DNA of 64,000 nucleotides from Clavibacter zhangzhiyongii (GCF_014775655.1 NZ_CP061274.1:2480001-2544000), one strand, 5' to 3'; positions 41,816 to 50,717 are shown, counted from the stretch's first letter. Notes: generated by a model from the sequence alone, not told the origin. Numbers and translations: made by a program.

Positions 41816-43357
41816 CAGAGGAGTCCCTTCGGGGAGCCGGCGCCGTCGAGGAGGCCGGGCCTGGCGGTCACGGTGAGGCCGGCGAGCTCGTCGGCGGTGA
41901 GCTCGGGGAGGCGCTCGACGAGCGCGAGGAAGCGGTCGACCTCGGTGTCCTCGAGCACGCCGTCGGCGAGCGTGCGGAGCTTCGCCACGTAGTCGGCGCG
42001 CGCGAACGGCCGGGCGCCGAGCGGATGCGCGTCGGCCACGGCGATCTCGTCGACGATGGTCGAGCCGTCGGTCAGGCGGATCTCCACCCGTCCGCCGAAC
42101 GCCTTCTCGGCCGGGTCCATGGAGTGGTACCTGCGGGTCCACTCCGGGTCCTCGGTCGTGGTGACGCGGCGCCAGAGGTCCACCGTGTCGGGGCGGCCGG
42201 CGCGCTCGGGCGCGTACGAGTCGACGTGGTGCCAGGCGCCGTCCTGCAGCGCGACGGTGAAGATGTACGGGATCGAGTGGTCGAGCGTCTCGCGGCTGGC
42301 GCGCGGGTCGTACTTCTGCGGGTCGTTCGCGCCGGATCCGATGACCACGTGCGTGTGGTGCGACGAGTGGATGAGCACGCGGTCGATCGCGTCCGCGTCG
42401 GCGAGCACGGGGTGCGCGTGGTGCAGGCGGCGGGCGAGGTCGATCCACGCCTGCGCCTGGTACTCGGCCGAGTGCTCCTTCGTGTACGTGTCGAGGATCG
42501 CCCGCTTGGCCTCGCCGGGCGCGGGCAGCGGCACGTCGTAGCCGGCGTCGGGCCGTCGAGCAGCCACGCGATGACGCCGTCCTCGCCCGTAGATGGGGGT
42601 CGGGCTGGTCTGGCCGCGCATCGCCCGGTCGATCGCCTCGACGGCCATCTTCCGGCGAACGCGGGCGCGTGCGCCTTCCACGTGCTGATCGCGCCCTTGC
42701 GGGACTGGCGCGTGGCGGTCGTGGTGTGCAGGGCCTGGCCGATCGCCTGGAAGACCGTGCCCTCGTCGAGGCCGAGGAGCGTGCCGATGCCGGCGGCGGC
42801 CGACGGGCGAGGTGCGCGACGTGGTCGATCTTGTGCGCGTGCAGGCTGATGGCCTTCACGAGGTCCACCTGGATCTCGTAGCCGGTCGCGATGCCGCGGA
42901 TCACGTCGGCGCCCGTGAGCGCGCGGCCGTCGGGGCGCCCGGCTGCGGCGGCGTGCTGCGCGGCGGCGAGGATCGGCGGGATGTTGTCGCCCGGGTGCGA
43001 GTACTCCGCGGCCAGGAAGGTGTCGTGGTAGTCGAGCTCGCGCACGGCCACGCCGTTCGCCCAGGCCGCCCACTCGGCGCTGACGCGGGTGGACGGATCC
43101 GCCCACGACGGTCGCGCCGGCGCCGCCCGTGGACGGCCCGTGCGCGAGGGCCTGCGCGCGCGCCGCGACGACGGGCGCGCGGGTGAGCGAGGCGGTCGCG
43201 ACGGCCGCGTTGTCGATGATGCGGTTGACGATCATCCCGGTGACCTCGGCGTCGACCTCGACCGGATCGGCGGCGACGGCGGCGATGCGCCCCGCCAGCT
43301 GCTCCCGGGGAGGCAGGGCTCGTCGCTGCGGTGGACGCGGACGCGGTGGATCTGCAT
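41815..43357 (-). pseudogene. prpD: 2-methylcitrate dehydratase PrpD, with six apparent frameshifts
   Basis: A complete MmgE/PrpD protein can be stitched together, but the reading frame jumps about six times, near 43318, 43096, 42812, 42652, 42585 and 42560. Pieces in order: MQIHRVRVHRSDE, LPPREQLAGRIAAVAADP through [24 protein letters not shown] through [26 protein letters not shown] through [31 protein letters not shown], and [13 protein letters not shown] to the stop. Each junction is explained by one or two missing bases, several in G or C runs. Residue conservation persists throughout, which argues for sequencing error rather than decay. The start ATG at 43357 has GAGGAAGAG upstream; a -10 TACGCT lies at 43423-43428. 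Confidence 0.85.
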
Positions 43358-43422
43358 GCTCTTCCTCACGGTCGGGCGCCTGTCGCGGAGGGCTCGTGGC
43401 CCCGTCCGCGCGGCACCGGTCC

Positions 43423-43428
43423 AGCGTA
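43423..43428 (-). promoter_or_regulatory. -10 TACGCT of prpDB
   Basis: TACGCT on the minus strand, about 65 bp before the prpD ATG. No good -35. Confidence 0.35.
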
Positions 43429-43448
43429 TCCACCGGCCGGGCCCGTCC

Positions 43449-43454
43449 TACGCT
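43449..43454 (+). promoter_or_regulatory. -10 TACGCT of the tandem-GNAT gene
   Basis: TACGCT, 5 nt, then the GTG at 43460. Confidence 0.4.
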
Positions 43455-43459
43455 GGGGC

Positions 43460-44410
43460 GTGCCCAACGTCACCCCGGAGTCCCCCGCCAGGACGACGTG
43501 CTCCCGCTGCTGCGGCAGGCCGACGAGTACGCGCTCGCCCTCTACCCGGCGGAGAGCTACCACGCGCTCGACCTCGCTGCGCTCGAGCGCCCCGGCGTCA
43601 CGTTCCTCGTGGCGCGCGAGGACGGCCGCGCGCCTCGGCACGGCGGCGGTCGTGGACGGCGGCGACGGATCCGCGGAGCTGAAGCGCGTGTTCGTCACCG
43701 ACGCGGCGCGCGGGCTCGGCGTCGGACGCGCGCTCCTCGTCGCCGCGGAGGAGCGGGCCCGGGAGCTCGGCGCCACGACGATGCGCTCGAGGACGGGCTG
43801 CCGCAGACCGCGGCGATCGCCCTGTACGAGCGCGGCGGCTACCGTCACGTGCCGCGGTTCGGGCCGTACGCGGCGGATCCGACGAGCGTCTGCATGGAGC
43901 GCGACCTGCGGGCGGCGCCCGGGCCGCTCCCCCGGTGGATCCTCCGCCCCGCCCTCCCGGACGACGCCACCTGGATGGCCGAGCTGCGCGCCGTCGTCAT
44001 GCGCCCCGACCTCGAGCGGCTCGGCCGGTGGGACCCGGTGCGGGTCCGCCGCCGCTTCCTCGACGGCTGGGCAGCGGAGCGCACCTCCGTCATCCGCGTC
44101 GACGGCCGCGACGCCGGCCTCATCGCCTGCCGCGACGAGCCCGACGCCCGCTGGGATCGAGCACTTCTACCTCGACCCCGCGGCGCAGGGCCGCGGCATC
44201 GGCGGCGAGGTGCTCGGCGAGGTCATGGCGCGGCACGACGACGGCCGCCCGTTCCGCCTCGACGTGCTCCAGGGCAGCGCGGCCCGGCGCCTCTACGAGC
44301 GCGCGGGCTTCCGCATCGAGCGCGAGGACGCGGTGGACGCGTGGCTCGTGGCCCTGCCGACTCCGCGCGCGGAGGATCCGGTCCGCCGGGCCGTGGGCCG
44401 CGAGCACTGA
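43460..44410 (+). pseudogene. Tandem GNAT acetyltransferase, with four apparent frameshifts
   Basis: Two GNAT domains. Domain 1: DDVLPLLRQADEYALALYPAES, then ELKRVFVTDAARGLGVGRALL (acetyl-CoA loop), then ALYERGGYRHV. Domain 2: WILRPALPDDATWMAELRAVV, IEHFYLDPAAQGRGIGGEVL, RLYERAGFRIERED. The frame changes near 43494, 43630, 43785 and 44155. Between changes the sequence fits the family well, so the intact gene probably encodes about 315 residues. The GTG at 43460 sits 5 nt after a TACGCT hexamer. The substrate is unknown. Confidence 0.7.
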
Positions 44411-44491
44411 CGGTCGACGGGCGACGGCGGACGGCCGCCCGAGGACCCGACCCGATGCGGGAGCGCCCTCCCGCGAGTCATCCCCCGGCGG

Positions 44492-45065
44492 TCAGAGGAG
44501 CCGCGCGTGATGCTCGCGCGCGAGGAGCGCGTACCCGTCGAGCGTGATCCCACTCCGCCCTCGGACCGGTCGGCCTCGACCTGCCTCGACTCCCGCCGGA
44601 AGCCGAGCCGCGTCAGCAGCTGCGCCACGGCGTCGTTGCGGGAGTCGCAGGCGGCCACGACCCGGTGGGCGCGCTCCTGGTCGAAGACGAGGTCCAGCAC
44701 CGCGCGCAGCGCCTCGGAGGCGATGCCCCGACCCTGCGACGAGCGCGCCAGGGTGACGCCGACCTCCGAACGTGTCGGGCTGCGCGTCGAGGAGGTGCAG
44801 CGCGACGTCCCCGAGGAGCACGCCCGACCCGGCGTCGCGGACGGCCAGCTGCAGCCAGCCGCCGGGCGACGGGAGGCCGACCTCCCGGCTGGGCCGCGAC
44901 CAGGCGCTCGGCATCCGCTCGGGAGTAGTCGATCCCCCACGACTGGTACCGGGCGACGTCCGGATCCCGGCGGTACCGGACGAAGTCGTCGACGTCGCGC
45001 GGCGCGAGCGGCTCGATCAGCAGGCGGGAGGTCGTGAGGGCGATGCGGTCGTGCGACGAGGGCAT
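44492..45065 (-). pseudogene. RimJ/RimL-type GNAT acetyltransferase, with three apparent frameshifts
   Basis: Stitched product of about 190 residues: LTTSRLLIEPLAPRDVDDF, YQSWGIDYSRADAERLV, then (frame change near 44890) GGWLQLAVRDAGSGVLLGDVAL, then (near 44768) EVGVTLARSSQGRGIASEAL and LGFRRE, then (near 44567) GITLDGYALLAREH to the stop. RimJ/RimL-like proteins acetylate protein N-termini or small amines. The ATG at 45065 follows TAGCTT (45072-45077) by 6 nt. Confidence 0.7.
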
Positions 45066-45393
45066 GCTCCGAAGCTAGCGGGCGTGCCCGCAGCCGACGC
45101 GACGGCTCCTCCGCGTGACCTCCGGACGCCAGCGGGCGGGAGCAGCGTCCCCCACGTGACCGGCCAGGGCGTCCCCGCGGGACCGCTGCGGCCGCTCCGA
45201 AGAGCCGGCCCACGGCATCACCGGTCGAGGACTCCCCCACCGTCCAGGGGGTGATCGTGACCCAACGCCCCCATGTCGCGGAGGTACGACCGTCGATGAG
45301 GAGTGGTACCGATAGCGGATCCCTCCCCGGCCGCTCGCTCGGCGGCGGCGACGAGCAGCAGCGCGAGCTGCCCCGGTGCCGTCCCCGGGCCCT
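45066..45393. other. 328-bp stretch with no supportable gene
   Basis: It contains the TAGCTT promoter hexamer of the GNAT gene (45072-45077). The remainder has short open frames on both strands, but none shows a recognisable family, a promoter or a ribosome-binding site. It lies inside the error-prone stretch, so a broken small gene cannot be excluded. Confidence 0.4.
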
Positions 45394-45979
45394 CTAGTCG
45401 TCGGGGTGCAGGCCCGCGTCCGCCGGCCCGGTCCGCCACGCGGTGAAGTGGACGGTGAGGCCCGCGCGCGTCGGCGCGCAGCACATCGGCCCGCGGTCAC
45501 GGCGGCGTCGGCGTCCAGGGGCGCGACGCGCACCAGCTGCCACGGCTCGTCGTCCACCCGCGCGCGGACGGTCAGCGCGTCGCCGGAGCGGCTGGCGCGG
45601 ATCGTCACGAGGCGGCCGTGCCAGCCGGGGACGGGGGCGAGCGACCAGTCGGACATGCCGCGGGTGACGACGGCGCCGAGGCCGTCCTCGCCGTCGCTGC
45701 GCTCGACGCCGGCCTTGGTCCACGTGCGGTCGTCGACCTTGACGAAGATCCCGGCCTGGTCGAACTGAGCGGAGAGGTCGAGCCGGAACGACACCTCCAT
45801 CGCTGTCCCTGGTCGAACGGCGCGAGGAGGGCGTGCTCGGTGTCGTGCACGAAGCCGTACGAGGTGGTGCGCCAGGCGTCGCTGCCCTCGACGGCGGTGA
45901 CGCGCATCCCGTCGTCGGCGAACTCCACGCGGGCGGGCGCGGTGGTCCAGGTGCCGGAGGTCCAGTCGATGTCGGTCAT
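45394..45979 (-). pseudogene. DUF1349 (concanavalin-like fold) protein, with two apparent frameshifts
   Basis: Stitched product of about 195 residues: WTSGTWTTAPARVEFADDG, then a change near 45808, SFRLDLSAQFDQAGIFVKVDDRTWTK (written in two halves in the protein), VTRGMSDWSLAPVPGW, then a change near 45492 into the C-terminus TVHFTAWRTGPA. DUF1349 proteins have a lectin-like jelly roll; the QFDQAGIFVKVD stretch is diagnostic. Function unknown. The ATG at 45979 follows TACACT by 7 nt and faces the acetyltransferase gene across a 24-bp divergent promoter. Confidence 0.75.
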
Positions 45980-45986
45980 GGGGCCG

Positions 45987-45996
45987 AGTGTACGCT
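45987..45996. promoter_or_regulatory. Bidirectional core promoter, DUF1349 / acetyltransferase
   Basis: AGTGTACGCT: minus -10 TACACT (45987-45992) and plus -10 TACGCT (45991-45996) share the central TA. Each ATG is 7 nt from its hexamer. Confidence 0.55.
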
Positions 45997-46003
45997 TGTA
46001 CAC
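45988..46003. promoter_or_regulatory. Palindromic operator GTGTAC-GCTT-GTACAC
   Basis: A perfect 6-bp inverted repeat with a 4-bp centre, covering both divergent -10 hexamers. It is the probable site for the TetR regulator at 46594-47193. Confidence 0.6.
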
Positions 46004-46597
46004 ATGACTGTCGACCACTTCGCCGGAGACGACCGCAGCAACCGCGAGCGGATGCTCGCCGGCGACCCGTACATCGCCGACGACCCGAGAGCGCCCCGCA
46101 TCGCCCAGCGCGCCGTCCGGCTCGCCGACGCCTACCACCGGGCCGCCGTCGAGGACGAGGCCGCGGCCCGCCCCCTGCTCGAGGAGCTGCTCGGGTCGCT
46201 CGGCGAGGATGCGTCCGTCAAGCCGCCGCTGTTCGTCGACTACGGGGAGAACATCCGCATCGGCGCCCGGACCTTCGTCAACTGCAACCTGACGGCTCTC
46301 GACGTCGCCGTGATCACGATCGGCGAGGACTGCCAGATCGGCCCGAACGTCCAGCTCCTCACGCCCACCCACCCGATCGACCCGGGCCCCCGACGCGACA
46401 AGCTCGAAGCGGCCCGCCCGATCACCATCGGCGACAACGTGTGGCTCGGCGGCGGCGTGATCGTCTGCCCCGGCGTGAGCATCGGCGACGACAGCGTCAT
46501 CGGCGCCGGCTCGGTCGTCACCCGCGACGTCCCCGCCGGGGTGGTGGCCGTCGGGAACCCCGCGCGGGTGATCCGCGAGATCGCGCCCCGGGCATGA
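46004..46597 (+). CDS. Maltose/galactoside O-acetyltransferase-like LbH protein
   Basis: A 197-residue left-handed beta-helix acetyltransferase of the Maa/LacA/NodL family. N-terminal Mac domain (RERMLAGDPYIADDPR), then hexapeptide repeats with NCNLTALDVAVITIGEDCQIGPN, the catalytic His in LTPTHPID, and VWLGGGVIVCPGVSIGDDSVIGAGS. It acetylates a hydroxyl of a sugar or related acceptor from acetyl-CoA. It is in an operon with the downstream TetR gene (ATGA overlap). The ATG lies 7 nt after TACGCT. Confidence 0.88.
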   Translation: MTVDHFAGDDRSNRERMLAGDPYIADDPRAPRIAQRAVRLADAYHRAAVEDEAAARPLLEELLGSLGEDASVKPPLFVDYGENIRIGARTFVNCNLTALDVAVITIGEDCQIGPNVQLLTPTHPIDPGPRRDKLEAARPITIGDNVWLGGGVIVCPGVSIGDDSVIGAGSVVTRDVPAGVVAVGNPARVIREIAPRA

Positions 46598-47193
46598 CGG
46601 GACCGGCTCCCGCCCGAGCACCCCGGCGATCGGATCCCGGCCGTCGGGACCGGATCGTCGAGGCCTGCCTCGACGTGATCGCCGACGTCGGGGTCGACGG
46701 CACCACGCACCGCCGGGTCGCGGCCGCGGCCGACGTCCCGCTCGGCTCGATGACGTACCACTTCGACGGCATGGACGACCTGCTCCGCGAGGCCTTCGCG
46801 CTGTTCGCCGACCGCGCGGCCGACCGGATGCGCCGCCGCCTCGGCGACGCCCGGGGCGACGCGGCGTTCCCGGCGGCGGTGGTCGACGTGATCCTCCACG
46901 ACGCGCTCGGCACGCCGCGCGACCTCGTCCTCACGCACGAGCTCTACACGCTCGCCGCCCGCCGGCCCGAGTACCGGACCATCACGCAGACGTGGATGGC
47001 GCGCAGCCGCGCCGCCCTCGAGGAGCACGTCGACCCGACCACCGCGCGCATGCTCGACGCGCTCGTCGAGGGCCTCAGCATCCACCGCGCCCTCGACCCC
47101 GAGCCGACGGATGCGGCCTTCGTGCGCGACGCCGTGGAGCGCGTGCTGCGCTCCCGACCCGCGCCGCCGGCACGCGATCGACCCACCCGCTAG
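46594..47193 (+). CDS. TetR-family regulator
   Basis: 199 residues. HTH: RRDRIVEACLDVIADVGVDGTTHRRVAAAADVPLGSMTYHFDGMDDLL, in the usual TetR order (helix 1, turn, YHF). The C-terminus is helical (TetR_C). Its start overlaps the acetyltransferase stop. It probably autoregulates the operon and the divergent DUF1349 gene through the GTGTAC palindrome. Confidence 0.82.
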   Translation: MTGPAPARAPRRSDPGRRDRIVEACLDVIADVGVDGTTHRRVAAAADVPLGSMTYHFDGMDDLLREAFALFADRAADRMRRRLGDARGDAAFPAAVVDVILHDALGTPRDLVLTHELYTLAARRPEYRTITQTWMARSRAALEEHVDPTTARMLDALVEGLSIHRALDPEPTDAAFVRDAVERVLRSRPAPPARDRPTR

Positions 47194-47284
47194 CCGGTCC
47201 CCGCGCGGTGCGGCGACCCGCCGCCCGCACCACGTCGCGGGCGACGTGATGCGGCGCCGCGGCGGCCCTCTCGGCGCCTCCGCG

Positions 47285-47935
47285 TCAGGCGGTCATCCGC
47301 GCGGCGAGGCCGCGGCCGTGGTCCGTCGCGCGCGTCTCGGCGAGCGTCCGGAGCTCGGCGGCGATGTCCGTGAACTGGTCCATCGCGGGGTTCACCCCGA
47401 CGAGCGTGAACTCGCGCGTGACGACCTCCACGTCGAGCTGCCAGACGTCCTCGAGGATGCGGCGCATCCAGGCGGTCGCGTGGTCCCAGCCCTCGCGCGG
47501 GGTCCCGGCGGCGTAGTTGCCGCCCTGGACGGTCACGAGGACGGCGGGCTTGCCGGCGATGGCGGAGGGCTGGCCGGGGGCCATGCGCGGGTCGGTGAGC
47601 ACCAGGTCGACGTACGTCTTGAAGTGCTGGGAGACGCCGAAGTTGTAGAGCGGGACGGCGAAGAGCAGGGCGTCCGCCGCGACGAGCTCGTCGGTCAGCG
47701 TCGCCGCCAGGGCCGCGGCGGCCTGCTGGTCCGGGGTGCGCGCGTCGGCGGGCGTCATCGATCCGGCGACCGCGTCCGACCAGGAGGTGGACGAGACGGG
47801 GTCGGAGCCGAGGTGGCGACGGGTGACCGCCGCGTCGGGGTGGGCGGCGCGCCACTCGCGCTCGACGATGTCGCCGAGGGCGCGGCTCGTCGAGCCGTCG
47901 ATGCGGATGCTGGCGTCGAGACGGAACAGGGTCAT
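47285..47935 (-). CDS. azoR: FMN-dependent NADH-azoreductase
   Basis: A 216-residue AzoR-type flavodoxin-fold enzyme. FMN motif DASIRIDGSTSRALGDIVE at the N-terminus, FAVPLYNFGVSQHFKTYVDLV, and VTVQGGNYAAGTPREGWDH. It reduces quinones or azo compounds with NADH. It is divergent from an HxlR-type regulator, a pairing common for quinone-responsive control. The ATG at 47935 has AAGGAGAAG upstream. Confidence 0.88.
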   Translation of the reverse strand: MTLFRLDASIRIDGSTSRALGDIVEREWRAAHPDAAVTRRHLGSDPVSSTSWSDAVAGSMTPADARTPDQQAAAALAATLTDELVAADALLFAVPLYNFGVSQHFKTYVDLVLTDPRMAPGQPSAIAGKPAVLVTVQGGNYAAGTPREGWDHATAWMRRILEDVWQLDVEVVTREFTLVGVNPAMDQFTDIAAELRTLAETRATDHGRGLAARMTA

Positions 47936-47955
47936 TCTTCTCCTTCAGGGCTTCG

Positions 47956-47970
47956 GTTACTGTTCGTAAC
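47956..47970. promoter_or_regulatory. HxlR-type operator GTTAC-N5-GTAAC
   Basis: A perfect 5-bp inverted repeat (GTTACTGTTCGTAAC) in the azoR/HxlR intergenic region, 4 bp upstream of the plus-strand -10 TACGCT (47975-47980). Confidence 0.55.
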
Positions 47971-47974
47971 TCTG

Positions 47975-47980
47975 TACGCT
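47975..47980 (+). promoter_or_regulatory. -10 TACGCT of the HxlR gene
   Basis: TACGCT about 57 bp before the ATG; the leader carries CGAGGAG and a direct repeat of CCCGTTACC (two copies at about 47986 and 48006). Confidence 0.4.
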
Positions 47981-48037
47981 GAGGGCCCGTTACCTCAAGC
48001 GAGCCCCCGTTACCCCGCAGTCACCCGAGGAGCACCC

Positions 48038-48469
48038 ATGTCGATCGATGCGCGCGGCCAGGCCCTCCAGGACCGGCTCGCGGAGTCCATGCCGCAGATG
48101 CGCGAGCTCTGCGCGGGAGAGAGCCCGGAGCTCTTCCGGTCGCTCATGTCGCGCATCGGGGACAAGTGGACGATGCTCGTGATCGGCGTCCTCGGGGCCG
48201 ACCGCCAGCGCTTCACCGAGATCGCCGACATGATCCCGGGCATCTCCCGCCGGATGCTGACCGTCACCCTGCGCGCGCTCGAACGCGACGGGCTCGTGAC
48301 GCGCACCGTGCACGCCGAGGTCCCGCCGCGGGTCGAGTACCAGGTCACCGAGCTCGGGTACTCCCTGCAGGGCGTCGCCTTCGTCGTCGGCGAGTGGATC
48401 GGCGAGCACCAGCACGTGATCGCCGACAACCGGCGCCGCTTCGACGACGCCTCCGCCGGGAGCGCCTGA
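48038..48469 (+). CDS. HxlR-family regulator
   Basis: 143 residues. Winged HTH of the HxlR type: SRIGDKWTMLVIGVLGADRQRFTEIADMIPGISRRMLTVTLRALERDGLVTR, ending with PPRVEYQVTELGYSLQ. These regulators sense quinones or electrophiles, sometimes through a Cys; here there is one N-terminal cysteine (RELCAGE). The ATG at 48038 has GAGGAG upstream. It is probably a repressor of the divergent azoR. Confidence 0.85.
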   Translation: MSIDARGQALQDRLAESMPQMRELCAGESPELFRSLMSRIGDKWTMLVIGVLGADRQRFTEIADMIPGISRRMLTVTLRALERDGLVTRTVHAEVPPRVEYQVTELGYSLQGVAFVVGEWIGEHQHVIADNRRRFDDASAGSA

Positions 48470-48569
48470 ACCCGGCGACGTCGTCGACGGGGCGGGCGCC
48501 GACCGCGCGGTCGGATCCGGCGGCGCGGGGGTGGCGACGCTCGATGCGGTCGCACCCTCCCCGCGTCGC

Positions 48570-48575
48570 TAGCCT
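48570..48575 (+). promoter_or_regulatory. -10 TAGCCT of the FUSC gene
   Basis: TAGCCT, 6 nt, then the ATG at 48582. A small 6-bp hairpin (CCGACC-GCGC-GGTCGG, 48499-48514) lies upstream, after the HxlR gene. Confidence 0.5.
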
Positions 48576-48581
48576 CGGACC

Positions 48582-49685
48582 ATGGTGATGAGCAGGGTGC
48601 GCGATGAGATCGTGCGCGCCTGGCGGGCCGCCACCTCGCGCGGCCGCCTCCTCCTCGCCGCCAAGACCGCGCTCGCGGTGGGCATCGCGTGGGCCGTCGC
48701 GCCGTTCGTGCCCGGCGTCGCGAACGAGTACCCCTACTACGCGCCGCTCGGCGCGCTCGTCAGCATGTACCCGACGCTCATGGGATCCGCGCGCACCGGC
48801 CTGCAGACACTCCTCGGCCTCGCGGCGGGCATCGTCCTCGCGACCGCGGTGATCGCGACCACCGGCCCCTCGTGGTGGTCCATCCCCGTGATCGTCGGCA
48901 TCGGCGTGATCCTCTCCGGCTCCGGCTGGTTCGGCGCCGGCCGCGAGTACGTGCCGATGGCGGCGCTCTTCGTGCTCATCATCGGCGGGCAGGACGCCGA
49001 CACGTACTCGCTCGGCTACCTCGTGCAGATGGCGGTCGGCGTGGTGACGGGCCTCCTCATCAACGTGCTCGTCGCCCCGACGCTGTCGAGCGGGCAGGCG
49101 GCGGCGCGGATCAGCGCGTTCCAGGTCGAGGTCGCCCAGCGGCTGCGGGAGGTGGGCGACGCGGTCGAGTCCGACACCCCGCCCGCGCACGACGACTGGA
49201 TCCGCGCGAGCGAGGACCTCGCCGGCACCGCCCGCGCCGTGCGCGCCGACCTCGCCGAGGCCGACGAGAGCCGCAAGGGCAACCCGCGGGCGCTCGTGAA
49301 CAAGCGCGACGTGCGCATCGACCACGCCCGGCTCGAGGCGATGGACCAGATCGTCTTCCACGTCCGCGACGTCTCGGCCGCGCTCGCCGACACCATCTGG
49401 CAGGAGCGGGGCGCCCTCGGCCTCGACCACGAGGTCACCGGCCCCATCCGCGACGCGTGCCACGCCGTCGCGGGCGTGCTCGACCTCGACGACCCCGACT
49501 CCCCCGAGCGGCACCGGGCCATGGGCGAGGCCGCGCGGCGGGTGCGCCTGCTCGTCGAGGCCGTCGACCGGCGGTCGCAGGAGCTCGGCCGCGCGATGGG
49601 CCCCGGGGTCCTCACGGCGATGCACCTGAAGCGCGTGCTGCATCACCTCGAGCCGGTCGACGCGGCCGAGTCACCGGCCCCGTAG
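48582..49685 (+). CDS. FUSC-family membrane protein (aromatic-acid exporter type)
   Basis: 367 residues: a short basic N-terminus, about five to six membrane spans (residues 25-170, including YPYYAPLGALVSMYPTLMGSARTG), then a long soluble helical tail (about 180-367, VRADLAEADESRKGN). This is half the size of AaeB-type exporters and resembles the FUSC/ArAE_1 actinobacterial subgroup. Probable efflux of aromatic acids or similar, inferred only from family. The gene end overlaps the convergent EamA gene by 15 bp. Confidence 0.75.
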   Translation: MVMSRVRDEIVRAWRAATSRGRLLLAAKTALAVGIAWAVAPFVPGVANEYPYYAPLGALVSMYPTLMGSARTGLQTLLGLAAGIVLATAVIATTGPSWWSIPVIVGIGVILSGSGWFGAGREYVPMAALFVLIIGGQDADTYSLGYLVQMAVGVVTGLLINVLVAPTLSSGQAAARISAFQVEVAQRLREVGDAVESDTPPAHDDWIRASEDLAGTARAVRADLAEADESRKGNPRALVNKRDVRIDHARLEAMDQIVFHVRDVSAALADTIWQERGALGLDHEVTGPIRDACHAVAGVLDLDDPDSPERHRAMGEAARRVRLLVEAVDRRSQELGRAMGPGVLTAMHLKRVLHHLEPVDAAESPAP

Positions 49686-50675
49686 CGCCGGGTCCGGATC
49701 CGCCTCGGACGACCGCGACGCCTCCGCGCCCGCCCCGCTCCCGGGCAGGGCGCCGACGGGCGGCGCGTCCGCCCGCGCGTCGAAGCGCACCGCGACGATC
49801 CCCGCCACGATCAGCACGCCGCCGACGAGCTGCAGCGCCGTCAGCTCCTCGCCGAGCAGCAGCCAGGCCCAGGCGCCGGCCGCCGCGACCTCGAGGAGGC
49901 CCACGAAGGACGCGAGGCGCGACCCGAGCATCGCGCTCCCCGTGATGCCGGCGCCGTACGCGAGCGCCGTCGCGACCACGCCGACCACGAGCATCGGCAC
50001 CCACCACGGCACGACGTTCCCGAGCACGGTCACGTCGGCGACGGATCCCGTGAACGGCAGGATCCCGGTGAGGCCCACGAGCCCCAGCACCGCCGCCGCG
50101 ACGAGCAGCCCCGCCGCCGCGAGCGCCACGGGCGGCAGCCCGTCCGCGCCCTGCGCCGCGATCGCGAAGTAGCCCGCGCAGCCCACCATCGCGCCGATCG
50201 CGAGCAGCACGCCCACGGGATCCAGCGCCCCGCCGCCCGACGGCGACACCACGAGCGCGAGCCCGCCGGCCGCCGCGACGGACCCGAGGAGCACCGGCAC
50301 CGCGGGCCGCCTCCGGCTCACGGCCCAGGCCACCGCGACGAGCAGCAGCGGCGCCATGAACTCGATGAGGATGGCCGTGCCCACGGGGATCCGCTCGATG
50401 GCCGCGAAGTACATGCCCTGCGCGCCGGCGACGCCGACGAGCGCCATGCCGAGCACGCGCCGCCACGCGCGGAGGACGGGCCGCAGGTCGCCGCGGAGCT
50501 GCGCGAGCGCGACCGGCGCCAGCACAGCGCCGCCGATGAGCGCGCGCAGGGTGACCGCCGCCACCGGGCTCCAGCCCGACTCGAGCAGCGGCTTCACGAA
50601 CGCGCCGGACAACCCGAACGACGCGGCGGCGACGATCGCGAGGACCAGTCCGGTGGTGAGGTGGCGTCGGGTCAT
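49671..50675 (-). CDS. EamA/RhtA-type transporter
   Basis: 334 residues with ten membrane helices in two EamA repeats (AIVAAASFGLSGAFVKPLLESGWSP; VGVVATALAYGAGITGSAMLGS), plus a polar C-terminal tail of about 35 residues. It resembles RhtA/YddG amino-acid exporters. It is divergent from a CGNR regulator, with the two -10 hexamers overlapping. The substrate is unknown. Confidence 0.78.
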   Translation of the reverse strand: MTRRHLTTGLVLAIVAAASFGLSGAFVKPLLESGWSPVAAVTLRALIGGAVLAPVALAQLRGDLRPVLRAWRRVLGMALVGVAGAQGMYFAAIERIPVGTAILIEFMAPLLLVAVAWAVSRRRPAVPVLLGSVAAAGGLALVVSPSGGGALDPVGVLLAIGAMVGCAGYFAIAAQGADGLPPVALAAAGLLVAAAVLGLVGLTGILPFTGSVADVTVLGNVVPWWVPMLVVGVVATALAYGAGITGSAMLGSRLASFVGLLEVAAAGAWAWLLLGEELTALQLVGGVLIVAGIVAVRFDARADAPPVGALPGSGAGAEASRSSEADPDPALRGR

Positions 50676-50717
50676 GGTGCTCTCGTCTCGTCAGGGGCCA
50701 AGCGGCCTACGATCCTG

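Noticed and set aside
45075-45393. A short minus-strand gene between the GNAT and DUF1349 genes
   Set aside because: No start signal or family; probably leftover frames in the error-prone patch.
42550-45820. Programmed frameshifting or a cluster of genuine pseudogenes
   Set aside because: No slippery site plus structure, too many breaks, four unrelated families, and continuous similarity across breaks; local sequence error is simpler.
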